Positions 1 to 9,469 of a DNA stretch of 64,000 nt are shown here, piece by piece. This stretch comes from Lonsdalea britannica (GTDB taxonomy: Bacteria; Pseudomonadota; Gammaproteobacteria; Enterobacterales; Enterobacteriaceae): the NCBI RefSeq assembly GCF_002111595.1, contig NZ_LUTN01000005.1, forward strand, positions 62,001 through 126,000, written 5' to 3'. Below the pieces are notes generated by a model. That model saw nothing but the letters and a program-made list of their open reading frames with translations. It made no database searches and was not told the origin of the DNA. How positions within the stretch are numbered: position 1 is the first letter of the stretch; each line of letters starts with the position of its first letter. Both the position numbers and the translations under genes were made by a program.

Positions 1-87
1 GAATTCGACACTCGCTGGCCGCTGTTGGCCGCCCAGATAGCATAGGGATGATGGCAGCGCCGCTCACCGGCGGCGCTGCCAGACAGT

Positions 88-728
88 TTAGACGCCGTAA
101 CTATCGCGATAGGTCTGTACCGCGGCCAAATGCTCCGCCATTTCCGGCTTTTCCTGCAGATAGGCGATAAGATCCTTCAGGGTGATGATGGAAATCACCT
201 TGCACGCGTAATCTCGTTCCACTTCCTGAATCGCGGAAAGCTCGCCGCGTCCACGTTCCTGACGGTCTAACGCAATCAGCACGCCTGCCAGCGACGCGCC
301 CTGCGCGGAAATGATATCCATCGACTCACGAATTGCGGTCCCCGCCGTAATGACATCGTCCACCAGCATGATGCGCCCGACCAGCGGACTGCCGACCAGA
401 CTGCCGCCTTCGCCGTGATCTTTGGCTTCCTTCCGATTGAAACAGTAGGGCAGATCGCGATCGTGATGTTCCGCCAGCGCCACCGCCGTCGTTGTCGCAA
501 TAGGAATGCCTTTATAGGCTGGCCCAAACAGCACATCGAATTCGATAGCCGCGTCCATCAGCGCCGCGGCATAAAAGCGCCCCAGCAAGGCCAAGTCACG
601 CCCCGTATTAAACAGCCCGGCATTGAAGAAATAGGGCTGGTGCGCCCGGATTTCAGCGTGAACTCGCCGAACTTTAATACCTGCTTGCTGAGTGCGAATT
701 CAATAAACTGGCGTTGATAGGCTTTCAT
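88..728 (-). pseudogene. pyrE: Orotate phosphoribosyltransferase, frameshifted
   Basis: Transfers phosphoribosyl from PRPP to orotate to give OMP, the fifth step of de novo UMP synthesis, in the cytoplasm. The N-terminal part ([15 protein letters not shown]...) and the C-terminal 168 residues, including the PRPP loop [15 protein letters not shown]-like stretch, match enteric PyrE closely but lie in two frames. The frame breaks in a run of three G (plus strand 634-636), where one more base would restore the expected [14 protein letters not shown] reading. The reconstructed length is 213 residues, the usual PyrE length. The start at 728 is preceded by an AGGAGAAG ribosome site. It follows rph on the same strand, the standard rph-pyrE order. 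The break is probably a one-base sequencing loss; if real, the strain would need external pyrimidine. Confidence 0.9.
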
Positions 729-1046
729 GACAACTTCTCCTGTGATGATGGATGAATACCCGGCGACAAACCGAAAACCGCGTCCTTTGAGCCAATCGAC
801 CTTGGCCGGCGATGGAGAAAGACCTCCTGACGCCAAAACGTTTAGCTTTTTGCTCCCCTCGGCGGACGGCGTCTAACCGGCACGCTCAGAAGGCCCGACG
901 CGCTGCCGCTGGGAAGCGTTTCCTACCTGAATCACGGCCGTCCGACATTGAACATTCTAAAGATGAACACTCGACATCACACAATGAATGACCGCGCTAA
1001 CACCTTAATTCCAGTGACACCCATCGCCGGCGGTTTTATTCCGACG
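729..1046 (-). other. Long leader between rph and pyrE
   Basis: About 320 bases separate the rph attenuator hairpin from the pyrE start. I recall a much shorter spacer in E. coli. I see no supported gene, tRNA or known repeat here. The upstream reading extension of the pyrE N-terminal frame (to 836) has no ribosome site and is not conserved in PyrE, so I do not treat it as coding. Confidence 0.4.
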
Positions 1047-1071
1047 AAAAAAAAGCGACCCTTTGGGCCGC
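1047..1071 (-). terminator. rph-pyrE attenuator/terminator
   Basis: Read on the minus strand, the sequence just after the rph stop forms GCGGCCC-AAA-GGGTCGC followed by a run of eight to nine T. This is the position and form of the known UTP-sensing pyrE attenuator, where translation coupled to transcription of the upstream reading frame controls read-through into pyrE. The stem contains one G-T pair. Confidence 0.8.
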
Positions 1072-1086
1072 TTCTTCATTGATTCT

Positions 1087-1803
1087 TTATTCCGCCAGCG
1101 CCGCTTTCTGCGCCTGAATAATCGTCTCGATGCCCCCTCGAGCCAGCGCCAACAGCGCCAACAGCTCGTCGTGGCTGAACGGTTCGCCCTCTGCGGTGCC
1201 CTGCACCTCAATCATACGGCCGTCTTCGGTCATCACCACGTTCATATCGGTTTCCGCGGAAGAGTCTTCCACATACTCCAGATCGCAGAGCGCTTCGCCG
1301 TTGACGATACCGACGGAAACCGCGGCCACCATGCCTTTCAGCGGGTTTTTCTTCAGTTTGCCGTTAGCAATCATCGCATTCAGCGCATCCGCCAGCGCCA
1401 CGCAGGCACCGGTGATGGAGGCGGTGCGGGTGCCGCCGTCGGCCTGCAGGACATCGCAGTCCAGCGTGATGGTGAATTCGCCCAGCGTTTTCAGATCGAG
1501 CGCGGCACGCAGAGAACGGGCGATCAGACGCTGAATTTCCAGCGTACGTCCGCCCTGCTTACCGCGTGCGGCTTCGCGCGCGTTACGGGTGTGCGTTGAG
1601 CGCGGCAGCATGCCGTATTCCGCGGTCACCCATCCTTTGCCCTGCCCTTTCAGGAAGCGCGGTACGCCTTCTTCCACCGTGGCATTACACAACACCTTAG
1701 TATCGCCGAATTCGACGAGGACGGAACCTTCCGCGTGTTTGGTGTAATGACGGGTTAACGTGAGCGGGCGTATCTGTTGTGCACTTCGGCCTGTAGGGCG
1801 CAT
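1087..1803 (-). CDS. rph: Ribonuclease PH
   Basis: Phosphorolytic 3'-5' exoribonuclease that trims tRNA 3' ends. The 238 residues equal the usual full length, starting [18 protein letters not shown]. The core shows conserved segments such as [22 protein letters not shown], the phosphate-binding RSLRAALDL region, and [19 protein letters not shown]. The C-terminus is intact, unlike the frameshifted rph of E. coli K-12, so coupling to the downstream pyrE attenuator should be normal. On its upstream side the divergent neighbour is yidH-like rather than yicC as in E. coli. Confidence 0.95.
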   Translation of the reverse strand: MRPTGRSAQQIRPLTLTRHYTKHAEGSVLVEFGDTKVLCNATVEEGVPRFLKGQGKGWVTAEYGMLPRSTHTRNAREAARGKQGGRTLEIQRLIARSLRAALDLKTLGEFTITLDCDVLQADGGTRTASITGACVALADALNAMIANGKLKKNPLKGMVAAVSVGIVNGEALCDLEYVEDSSAETDMNVVMTEDGRMIEVQGTAEGEPFSHDELLALLALARGGIETIIQAQKAALAE

Positions 1804-1991
1804 GGCTTCTCTCCGGCGGGTGAATGTTGACTGGCGCGCATTATACGGACTTCACCCGGCCCTGCCTACCGGCCCGGCGGATTAAAACGGGCGCGAAGAC
1901 CGCCAGCGATGGCGTCCCGAACGGCTGGAGCGTCCCTCTTTCCGCATGTAGACTGTTAGCTCGACTTTTCATCAGCCGGTGAATCTACGCC

Positions 1992-2378
1992 ATGCGTGAC
2001 ACACAACAGAACGACCAGGCTCCCAGCACTGACCTCCCCTGGCAGCAGCAGGGCACGACGCCGGACTACCGTTTCTCACTGGCCAACGAGCGCACGTTTC
2101 TCGCCTGGATCCGCACCGCGCTGGCCTTGCTGGCTGGTGCGGTCGCCATCGACCAGTTTACGACCACGTTGGCGTCGCCTGCCGTACGACAGGGGATTGC
2201 CGTCCTGCTGGCCCTCGCCTCCGCACTGATGGCGGGAATGGCCTACCGGCGCTGGGCGGGCAACGAACGGGCGATGCGCAACGGCCTTCCTTTGCCGTAT
2301 ACCTCCCTGTTGGTCGTCTTCGCCTGCGGCCTTGGCGCGGTCGCCCTCGCACTGGCGCTGCTAATCGCGCAGCTGTAG
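1992..2378 (+). CDS. yidH: DUF202 inner membrane protein, YidH type
   Basis: Small membrane protein of 128 residues with no established function. After a short hydrophilic N-terminus it carries the family signature DYRFSLANERTFLAWIRTALA, which is almost identical to E. coli YidH, then three hydrophobic segments (about residues 38-58, 68-85, 100-125). The downstream gene is its YidG-like partner with a 9-base gap, the same pair arrangement as in E. coli. The name is by resemblance; the role is unknown. Confidence 0.8.
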   Translation: MRDTQQNDQAPSTDLPWQQQGTTPDYRFSLANERTFLAWIRTALALLAGAVAIDQFTTTLASPAVRQGIAVLLALASALMAGMAYRRWAGNERAMRNGLPLPYTSLLVVFACGLGAVALALALLIAQL

Positions 2379-2387
2379 GCGCAGACG

Positions 2388-2729
2388 ATGTCCTCTTCGC
2401 CGTTACCGCGTGACCCGGGCGTTCAGCCGGAACGCACCGTGCTGGCGTGGTCGCGCACCGCCATCCTACTGCTGGTCAACACGGCCCTGTTGCTGAAGGC
2501 CGGGACGCTCAGCACCCAACCGCTGCTGCTGGCCGCCGGTATTCTGCTATTGCTGGCGTCGCTGACGATCTTCATCTGGGTTCCACTGCGCCTGCGCGGC
2601 CTCCAGAACGCGCCGAAAACGCACCGTATTCCTCCTGCCATCGTCATGCGTGGATTCACACTGACCTTTATCCTGATCGCCCTGCTGATCGCCGGGCATG
2701 CGTTGTTTTCTCTACTTCTGCCCCTATAA
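2388..2729 (+). CDS. yidG: DUF202 inner membrane protein, YidG type
   Basis: A 113-residue membrane protein, second of a two-gene unit with the YidH-like gene. The N-terminus carries the DUF202 motif as DPGVQPERTVLAWSRTAIL, followed by three hydrophobic stretches (about 27-45, 50-65, 85-110). E. coli YidG has the same DPGLQPERTSLAWFRT start. The function is not known. It sits directly upstream of the D-amino-acid cluster, but the 330-base spacer suggests it is not part of that operon. Confidence 0.75.
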   Translation: MSSSPLPRDPGVQPERTVLAWSRTAILLLVNTALLLKAGTLSTQPLLLAAGILLLLASLTIFIWVPLRLRGLQNAPKTHRIPPAIVMRGFTLTFILIALLIAGHALFSLLLPL

Positions 2730-3059
2730 CGGGGGCTTATAGCGCGCCGCGCCAGCACTCCCCAACCGACCATTGCTTTAATTTATTCATTTAAAAACAA
2801 ATGGATATATAAAAAATCACCTATACCCTCAGGCTATACCCCACCGACAAACAAGCATTCGTCACCGCTCAGGCATCGTGAAATAGTCATAGACAGAGAA
2901 CTGACCCCCGGCAGGCACGAACGACGCGGAAGATGGCAATAGCGCAACGTCGGGCCGACACGGTGCACAGGCGGTTCGCCGGATGAAAACAGGTTCACGC
3001 CGACATCCCCCGAGCGCCCAAGGTTCTGCCTTATTCCATTAACGATGAGAAACGACATT
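2730..3059 (+). other. Spacer upstream of the dgcN-led operon
   Basis: No gene is supported here. Bases 2776-2825 are strongly AT-rich compared with their surroundings and are followed by two copies of TATACC (2823-2828 and 2835-2840). This is a plausible promoter region for the long downstream operon, but I cannot assign clear -35 and -10 boxes. Confidence 0.3.
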
Positions 3060-4067
3060 ATGCTGATCCCTCAACCTTACCTGCTTTTCCTTGGCGACGT
3101 GACCGATCCCCTGGCTATCAAAACCGCACGCGGCATCCACGCGTGGCGTCCGGAACAGTGCGTCGGCCAACTGCGCCTGCCGGGCAGCACCCTGTCGCTC
3201 GGTTTGGACGATCTGGATATCGCCGCCGCCGCTGAGCGCGGAGCCAAAACGCTGGTGCTCGGTACGGCCAATGCCGGGGGCTTCCTGCCGCAGCACTGGC
3301 TGGACACCGTACGCGCCGCGATTGAGGCGGGCATGAACGTCGCCAACGGCTTGCACCAGCGTCTGGTTGACGTACCGGGCCTGCAAGCGCTGGCAGAGAA
3401 GCATCAGGTACAGCTGTTCGACATCCGCCACATGCGCCCGGAACTGTCCGTCGGCTCCGGCGAAAAACGCAGCGGCAAACGCATACTGACCGTCGGCACC
3501 GACTGCTCCGTGGGCAAGATGTACACCTCATTGGCGCTGGAAGCGGCGATGCGCGATCTGGGAATGAAGGCGGACTTCCGCGCCACCGGCCAGACCGGCG
3601 TGCTGGTCGCGGGCGAAGGGATCGCGATTGACGCCGTCATCGCCGACTTCATCGCCGGGGCCGCCGAAGCGCTGTCCCCCGCGAACGACGACGACCACTG
3701 GGATATCGTGGAAGGACAGGGTTCCCTGTTCCACCCCTCTTATGCAGGCGTCAGCACCGGCTTAATCCACGGCGCACAGCCGCACTGGCTGGTGATGTGT
3801 CACGAAATGGGTCGTCCACATATGCGTCATCTGCCGCACCAGCCGATGGTGAGTCTGGAAGACTGCGTGGAAGCCAACCTGCGCGCAGCACGCGTCACCA
3901 GCCCGGAAGTGAAGCTGGCCGGTTTCGCCATCAACACCTCCAACTACACTGAACAGGAAGCGCGTGATTACTGTCAGGAGATCAGCCGACGCTTTGGCGT
4001 GCCAGCGACCGACTCCGTTCGTTTCGGCATGCAGGACATCGCCGCGCTGTTGAAAGAGCAGGAGTAA
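3060..4067 (+). CDS. dgcN: DUF1611 / DgcN-type D-glutamate N-acetyltransferase
   Basis: The 335-residue protein belongs to the DUF1611 family. From memory, DgcN members of this family acetylate D-glutamate before racemisation by DgcA. The N-terminal half is a Rossmann-like domain (PYLLFLGDVTDPLAIKTARG). The C-terminal half has a P-loop-like motif, TVGTDCSVGKMYTSLAL, around residues 145-161, and conserved EGQGSLFHPSYAGVS. I chose the start at 3060 (MLIPQPYLL) because family members begin near that motif; 3045 is an in-frame alternative. The next gene, dgcA, begins 4 bases after the stop, so the two are co-translated. The acetyltransferase role is an inference from family and pairing. Confidence 0.75.
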   Translation: MLIPQPYLLFLGDVTDPLAIKTARGIHAWRPEQCVGQLRLPGSTLSLGLDDLDIAAAAERGAKTLVLGTANAGGFLPQHWLDTVRAAIEAGMNVANGLHQRLVDVPGLQALAEKHQVQLFDIRHMRPELSVGSGEKRSGKRILTVGTDCSVGKMYTSLALEAAMRDLGMKADFRATGQTGVLVAGEGIAIDAVIADFIAGAAEALSPANDDDHWDIVEGQGSLFHPSYAGVSTGLIHGAQPHWLVMCHEMGRPHMRHLPHQPMVSLEDCVEANLRAARVTSPEVKLAGFAINTSNYTEQEARDYCQEISRRFGVPATDSVRFGMQDIAALLKEQE

Positions 4068-4071
4068 ACCA

Positions 4072-5037
4072 ATGCGACAGATGCAGATCGAAACCGTGGA
4101 ATTACCGCTGGCTCGCCCGTTCGCCATCTCCCGCGGCACGCGTACCGCAGTCACCGTGGTACGAGTCACGCTGGAAGAGCGCGGCTTTATCGGCCGCGGC
4201 GAATGCACGCCGACGGCCCACTATCAGGAAACGCCTGAAGGCGTCGTCCGACAGCTGGAAACGGTGCGGGATGCCGTAGAGCGCGGCGTTTCACTGAACG
4301 ACCTGCAATCTTTACTGCCGCCGGGCGCCGCGCGTAATGCGATTGACTGCGCGCTATGGCGGCTCAACGCGGCGCTGAACAAACAGACGCTGTGGCAGCA
4401 TCTGGCGATTCAGGCGCCGCAGTCCGTCATCACCGCCGAAACGCTCAGCCTCGACACGCTGGAAAACATGGTCAAGGCCGCCGCTGACGCCGTATCCCGC
4501 GGCGCGCTGCTGCTGAAAATCAAGCTGAACGGCGAGCAGATTGTGGAGAAAGTGGCGGCCATTCGTCAGGTGGCGCCTAACGTGACGCTGATCGTCGACG
4601 CCAATGAAGCCTGGGGAGGGCGCGATCTGGGGCCGCTGCTCCAGCAGCTCGCCGCTTGCCGTGTCGCGATGGTGGAACAACCGCTGCCCGCCGGAGAAGA
4701 CGGCGCGCTGGCGGACTTCATTCACGCGATACCGATCTGCGCCGATGAAAGCTGCCATCACGGCGGAGACATCGCCGCGCTGCGCGATCGCTACGAAATG
4801 ATCAACATCAAGCTCGACAAGTGCGGCGGCCTGACCGAAGCGCTGGCGATGGTCAATGAAGCCAAGCGGTGCGGTCTGCGCATCATGATCGGCTGCATGC
4901 TCGGCTCCTCGCTGGCGATGGAAGCCGCGCTGCCGGTCACGCTCAGCGCCATCCATGTCGATCTGGACGGCCCGATCTGGCTGGCGGCGGACAGCGCCCC
5001 TTACCTGACCTACAACCTCGGCCGCATTTGGCTATAA
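4072..5037 (+). CDS. dgcA: Enolase-superfamily dipeptide / N-acetyl-glutamate epimerase
   Basis: A 321-residue enolase-superfamily protein of the L-Ala-D/L-Glu epimerase group (YcjG-like, DgcA). The barrel residues are all visible: the KxK base at Lys149/Lys151 (LLKIKLNG), metal ligands Asp176 (IVDANEAW), Glu202 (VEQPLP) and Asp225 (CADESCHH), and the opposite catalytic Lys at 247/250 (NIKLDKCGG). Two substrates are possible: murein dipeptides such as L-Ala-D-Glu, or N-acetyl-D-glutamate made by the neighbouring DgcN. The tight pairing with dgcN favours the second, while the peptide transporter and peptidases that follow are compatible with both. Confidence 0.8.
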   Translation: MRQMQIETVELPLARPFAISRGTRTAVTVVRVTLEERGFIGRGECTPTAHYQETPEGVVRQLETVRDAVERGVSLNDLQSLLPPGAARNAIDCALWRLNAALNKQTLWQHLAIQAPQSVITAETLSLDTLENMVKAAADAVSRGALLLKIKLNGEQIVEKVAAIRQVAPNVTLIVDANEAWGGRDLGPLLQQLAACRVAMVEQPLPAGEDGALADFIHAIPICADESCHHGGDIAALRDRYEMINIKLDKCGGLTEALAMVNEAKRCGLRIMIGCMLGSSLAMEAALPVTLSAIHVDLDGPIWLAADSAPYLTYNLGRIWL

Positions 5038-5057
5038 CCGCAAACCCCGGAGTGACG

Positions 5058-6934
5058 ATGACGGATACCCAGTCCACAGAACCGACAGCCGCCACAGCAT
5101 CCGGCAGCGCGCCGCGTCCGGTGCTGGAAATCAACGACCTGAGCGTCAGCTTCAACGGCCGCTCCGGCAACCATTTGGCGCTGAAAGGCGTCTCTTTCAC
5201 GCTAAATAAAGGTGAAGTGGTGGCCGTAGTGGGCGAAAGCGGTTCGGGTAAATCCGTGACCTCGCTGACGGTCATGGGCCTGCTGGCCAACGCCGCTCGC
5301 ATCGAGCGCGGGACGATTCGCTTTACCACGCGCGGCGGCGAGCAGCACTCGCTGCTGCAAATGAAAGACGACGCCCGCCGCCAACTGCGCGGCCGTGAAA
5401 TGGCGATGATCTTTCAGGAGCCGATGACCTCCCTGAACCCCGTGCTGAAGGTCGGCGATCAGCTGACCGAAGCATTGTTAGACCATCAGATCTGCGATGC
5501 GGCGGCGGCCGACAGCAAGGCGCGAGCGCTGCTGCGCAAAGTGCGCATCGCCGACGTCGACCGGGTGATGAACAGCTACCCGCACTCGCTGTCCGGCGGT
5601 ATGCGCCAGCGGGTGATGATTGCGCAGGCGCTGGCCTGCGATCCGCAGTTGCTTATCGCCGATGAACCGACGACGGCGCTGGACGTCACCGTGCAGGCGC
5701 GCATTCTGCAAATCCTGCGCGACCTGCAACAGCAGAGCGATATGGCCGTCCTGTTTATCACCCACGACATGGGCGTCGTTGCGGAAATCGCCGACCGGGT
5801 GGTGGTGATGTACCGAGGCGAAGTGGTCGAAGAGGGAACGGTCGAGGCGATTTTCACCGCGCCGCAGCACCCGTACACCCAGGCGTTGCTGGCTGCCGTA
5901 CCGAAACTGGGCGACATGGAGAACAGCCGCTGGCCGCGCCGTTTCCCGCTGCTGGGCCAGAGCCAGAAAACGCCGGAAAGCGACCATATCACCGCGCGCT
6001 ACGATGCGCCGCCGCTATTGGATATCCGCGGCCTCAAGGTTTATTACCCGGTACGCACCGGCATCTTGTCCCACGTCACGCACCACGTCCATGCGGTGGA
6101 GCAAATCGACTTCAGCGTCTGGCCGGGCGAAACGCTGGCGATTGTCGGCGAAAGCGGCTGCGGAAAATCCACCACCGGCCGCGCGCTGCTGCGGCTGGTC
6201 GACAGCGAATCCGAAAGCATTCAGTTTCAGGGCAAAGAAGTATCGCTGATTCGGGACAAAGCGTTCCAACCGCTGCGCCGCAAGATGCAGATGGTGTTTC
6301 AGGATCCCTACGCCTCGCTTAATCCGCGTCTGACCGTCGGATTTACGATCGCCGAACCGCTGATGCTGCACGGGCTGGTGAAGTCGCTGGAAGAGGCGAC
6401 GCCGCAGGTGCAGGCGCTGCTGAAAAGCGTCGGTCTGGAGCCGGAGCACGCCCAACGCTATCCGCATGAATTTTCGGGCGGACAGCGCCAGCGCATCGCC
6501 ATCGCCCGCGCCATGGCGCTGAAACCGGAAGTGATTATCGCCGATGAGGCGGTGTCCGCGCTCGACGTGTCCATTCAGGCTCAGGTCGTCAACCTGATGA
6601 TGGATTTGCAACAGAAGACCGGCGTGTCGTGGATTTTTATTTCCCACGACATGGCGGTTGTGGAACGTATCGCCAACCGCGTGGCAGTTATGTATCTCGG
6701 GCAGATTGTGGAAATCGGTCCCCGTCAGTCCGTGTTCAACAACCCGCAGCACCCGTATACCCGCCGCCTGCTGTCCGCGGTGCCGGTGGCCGATCCCCTG
6801 CGACGCAGCGAACGTCAGTTGGACGACAGCGAAATTCCTTCCCCGCTGAAAAAAGCCAGCGAGAAGGTCACCAAGCGAAGTATCGCCAGGTCGCGCCGCA
6901 CCACTGGGTCAGTACACACGAAAACAACACATAA
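5058..6934 (+). CDS. gsiA: Dipeptide/glutathione ABC transporter, fused ATPase, C-terminal frameshift
   Basis: Double ATPase of a Dpp/Gsi-type peptide importer. Each half has a Walker A ([27 protein letters not shown]), a signature ([16 protein letters not shown]) and a Walker B ([24 protein letters not shown]). The start at 5058 has a GGAG site. Near 6873 the frame is lost: one more A in ACCAAGCG restores the ending [18 protein letters not shown] with its stop at 6934. Without it the frame runs on into gsiB to 7079. The correction gives 625-626 residues, close to E. coli GsiA. Only the last 20 residues are affected, so function would probably survive even if the loss is real. Confidence 0.9.
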
Positions 6935-6975
6935 AAACGCTTATTCACATCACAACATCACGCAGGAGAGACACC

Positions 6976-8520
6976 ATGCAACCACGCTTTCGCCGTTCCA
7001 CCGTCGCACTTGGGCTATCCCTGTGTCTGGCCGCCGCCGCCGCCCAGGCGCAGGATTTACGCATCTCCATGTACGCTGACATCACCGGGCTGGATCCGCA
7101 CGATACGTCGGATACGCTGAGCTACTCCGTCCAGAGCGGCATCTTCGAGCGTCTGTTCCAGTTCGACAGCGCGATGAAACTGGTGCCCAGACTCGCCACC
7201 GGCTACACCAGCAACGATAACGCCACCGAATTCACCATTACGCTGCGCGACGGCGTGACCTTCCAGGACGGCACGCCGTTCAACGCCGACGCCGTCAAAG
7301 CCAACCTGGATCGCCTGAGCGACCAAAGCAAAGGTCTGAAGCGCAACAGCCTGTTCAAGATGATCAAAAGCGTGACGGTGCTCTCTCCTTCACAAGTCAA
7401 AATCGAGCTGAACCAATCCTTCGGCGCGTTTATCAACACGCTGGCGCACCCGTCAGCGGTGATGCACAGCCCGGCGGCGCTGAAACAGTATCCTGACGAA
7501 GCTCAGCTGCGCGTACATCCGGTCGGCACCGGTCCGTTCAAGTTCACCGAATGGCAGCAGGGGAAAGACGTCAAACTGGTGAAAAACGATCGCTACTGGC
7601 AGCAGGGCTGGCCGAAAGTCGACAGCGTGACCTTCTATCCCGCGCCGGAAGACTCTACCCGCGTGGCCTCGCTGAAAGCGGGCCAGACCGACGTGGCCTA
7701 TCCGCTGCCGTCCGATCTGGTGAACACCGTGAAAAGCGACAGCAAACTGGCTATTCAGAGCGACGCCGGGATCTACCTGTACTGGATCGCGATGAATAAC
7801 CAGAGCGCCGCGCTGAAAGACGTCCGCGTACGTCAGGCACTCAACTACGCCATCAACCGCGATATCTGGCTGAAAGTCGGCTTCGCCGGTTTGGGCACGA
7901 CCGCCCAGTCGCCGATGGCGCCGAATGTGCAGTTCTTCCAACCGCAAACCGAACCCAACTACGGCTACAACCCGGCTAAGGCCAAGGCGCTGCTGAAAGA
8001 AGCGGGCTACGGCAATGGGTTGACGCTGAAATTGTGGACCACCAACCGCACCGACTACATCCGCAGCGCGCAGTTCTTCAAGCAGCAGCTGGAGCAGGTC
8101 GGCATCAAAGTCACGGTAACGCCGATGGATTCCGGGATGCGCGACCAGAAGCTGTGGGGCGTGACCGATCCGAAGAAAGCCGAATTTGATCTGTTCTACA
8201 ACGGCTGGTCTCCGTCAACCGGCGATGCCGACTGGGCGCTGCGTCCGCTGTACGCCACTGAATCCTGGGTGCCGACGTCCTACAACGTCTCTTACTACAG
8301 CAGCCCGGCCACGGATAAAGCCATCGCCGACGGTCTGGCGACCGCCGATGCAGGCAAACGCGCCGCCGCTTACGCCGAAGCGCAGAAGCTGATCTGGAAA
8401 GATGCGCCTGTCGTCTTCCTGGGGGCGCCGGACAATCTGGTCGGTAAAGCCAAAAATCTGTCTGGCGTTTACATGCTGGCCGATGGTTCGCTGATCTTCG
8501 ATCAGGCTCAGTTCAAGTAA
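6976..8520 (+). CDS. gsiB: Periplasmic peptide/glutathione-binding protein
   Basis: Solute-binding protein of family 5 (SBP_bac_5), 514 residues, matching GsiB length. A signal peptide with a charged start and a Leu/Ala core ends near AQAQ (about residue 26). The family pattern is clear, including YADITGLDPHDTSDTLSYSVQSG, FQDGTPFNADAVKANLDR and VRQALNYAINRD. An AGGAGAG site precedes the start. It lies 41 bases after gsiA and just before the permeases. The ligand is not readable from sequence. E. coli GsiB binds glutathione, but the D-peptide enzymes around it suggest oligopeptides containing D-residues or gamma/isopeptide bonds. Confidence 0.9.
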   Translation: MQPRFRRSTVALGLSLCLAAAAAQAQDLRISMYADITGLDPHDTSDTLSYSVQSGIFERLFQFDSAMKLVPRLATGYTSNDNATEFTITLRDGVTFQDGTPFNADAVKANLDRLSDQSKGLKRNSLFKMIKSVTVLSPSQVKIELNQSFGAFINTLAHPSAVMHSPAALKQYPDEAQLRVHPVGTGPFKFTEWQQGKDVKLVKNDRYWQQGWPKVDSVTFYPAPEDSTRVASLKAGQTDVAYPLPSDLVNTVKSDSKLAIQSDAGIYLYWIAMNNQSAALKDVRVRQALNYAINRDIWLKVGFAGLGTTAQSPMAPNVQFFQPQTEPNYGYNPAKAKALLKEAGYGNGLTLKLWTTNRTDYIRSAQFFKQQLEQVGIKVTVTPMDSGMRDQKLWGVTDPKKAEFDLFYNGWSPSTGDADWALRPLYATESWVPTSYNVSYYSSPATDKAIADGLATADAGKRAAAYAEAQKLIWKDAPVVFLGAPDNLVGKAKNLSGVYMLADGSLIFDQAQFK

Positions 8521-8537
8521 TCACTCAGGGGAGCGCC

Positions 8538-9458
8538 ATGTTTGCCTATTTAATTCGACGTTTGCTGGAAATGATCCCGGTACTGCTGGTGGTCTCCCTG
8601 TTGGTATTCGGTTTTATCAAGCTGCTGCCGGGCGATCCGGCACGGCTCTATGCCGGTCCCGACGCCACGCTGGAAACGGTGGAAGCCGCCCGCCAGCACT
8701 TGGGGCTTAACGATCCGCTGCCGCAGCAGTATCTCAACTGGCTCGGCGGTCTGATACACGGCGATCTGGGCGTGACCTATCGCACCCAGCAGCCGGTGCT
8801 GAGCGTCATTCAGAAGAGCTTCATGCCGACGCTGTATCTGGCGCTGGCCGGATTCGCCTGGTCGGTGGTGCTCGGTCTGCTGATTGGCGTGCTGTCTGCG
8901 CTAAAGCGCGGCCGCTGGCAGGACTGGTCATTGATGAGTTTAGCCGTGGGGGGCATTTCGATGCCGCCCTTCTGGCTAGGTCTGTTGCTCATCCAGTTTG
9001 TCGCCATGCCGTTCGGCGTCTTTTCCGTCGGCGGCTTTAACCAGCCGTCCGACCTGATTCTTCCGGCGCTGACGCTCGGCGCGTCGGTGGCGGCGGTGAT
9101 GGCCCGCTTTACCCGCTCGGCCTTTATGGAGGTCATGCAGGAAGATTTCGTGCGCACCGCCAAAGCCAAAGGGCTGCGCAGCCGACTGATCGTCTGGAAA
9201 CACGTCATGCGCAATGCGCTGATCCCGGTCATCACCATGCTCGGGCTACAGTTTGGTTTCCTGCTCGGCGGCTCCATCGTGGTGGAAAGCGTATTCAGCT
9301 GGCCCGGCCTTGGCTGGCTGCTGATCGAATCCATCAAAACGCAGGACCAGCCGGTGATTCAGGCGCTGGTCATGCTGTTCGTGTTTGAATTCATTTTGAT
9401 TAACCTGCTGGTCGACCTGCTGTATGCGGTGGTCAACCCAGCGATCCGCCTGCGTTAG
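8538..9458 (+). CDS. gsiC: Peptide ABC transporter permease GsiC
   Basis: Inner membrane permease of 306 residues, the same length as E. coli GsiC. It starts with the family's N-terminal membrane segment (MFAYLIRRLLEMIPVLLVVSLLVF) and the FIKLLPGDPA motif, followed by five more hydrophobic segments. The ATPase-contacting EAA-type loop is FVRTAKAKGLRSRLIVWKH around residues 205-223. It pairs with GsiD to form the channel for the GsiA ATPase. Confidence 0.9.
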   Translation: MFAYLIRRLLEMIPVLLVVSLLVFGFIKLLPGDPARLYAGPDATLETVEAARQHLGLNDPLPQQYLNWLGGLIHGDLGVTYRTQQPVLSVIQKSFMPTLYLALAGFAWSVVLGLLIGVLSALKRGRWQDWSLMSLAVGGISMPPFWLGLLLIQFVAMPFGVFSVGGFNQPSDLILPALTLGASVAAVMARFTRSAFMEVMQEDFVRTAKAKGLRSRLIVWKHVMRNALIPVITMLGLQFGFLLGGSIVVESVFSWPGLGWLLIESIKTQDQPVIQALVMLFVFEFILINLLVDLLYAVVNPAIRLR

Positions 9459-9469
9459 GAGCGACGACC

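Noticed and set aside
1063-1599. Plus-strand frame opposite rph
   Set aside because: It is a shadow of the rph coding strand with no ribosome site and no recognisable protein features. Other long antisense frames in this GC-rich sequence were dropped for the same reason.
4869-7079. A 736-residue frame as the true GsiA
   Set aside because: Its first 63 codons overlap the conserved end of dgcA and its last ones overlap gsiB. The start at 5058 and a corrected stop at 6934 match GsiA length and ending.
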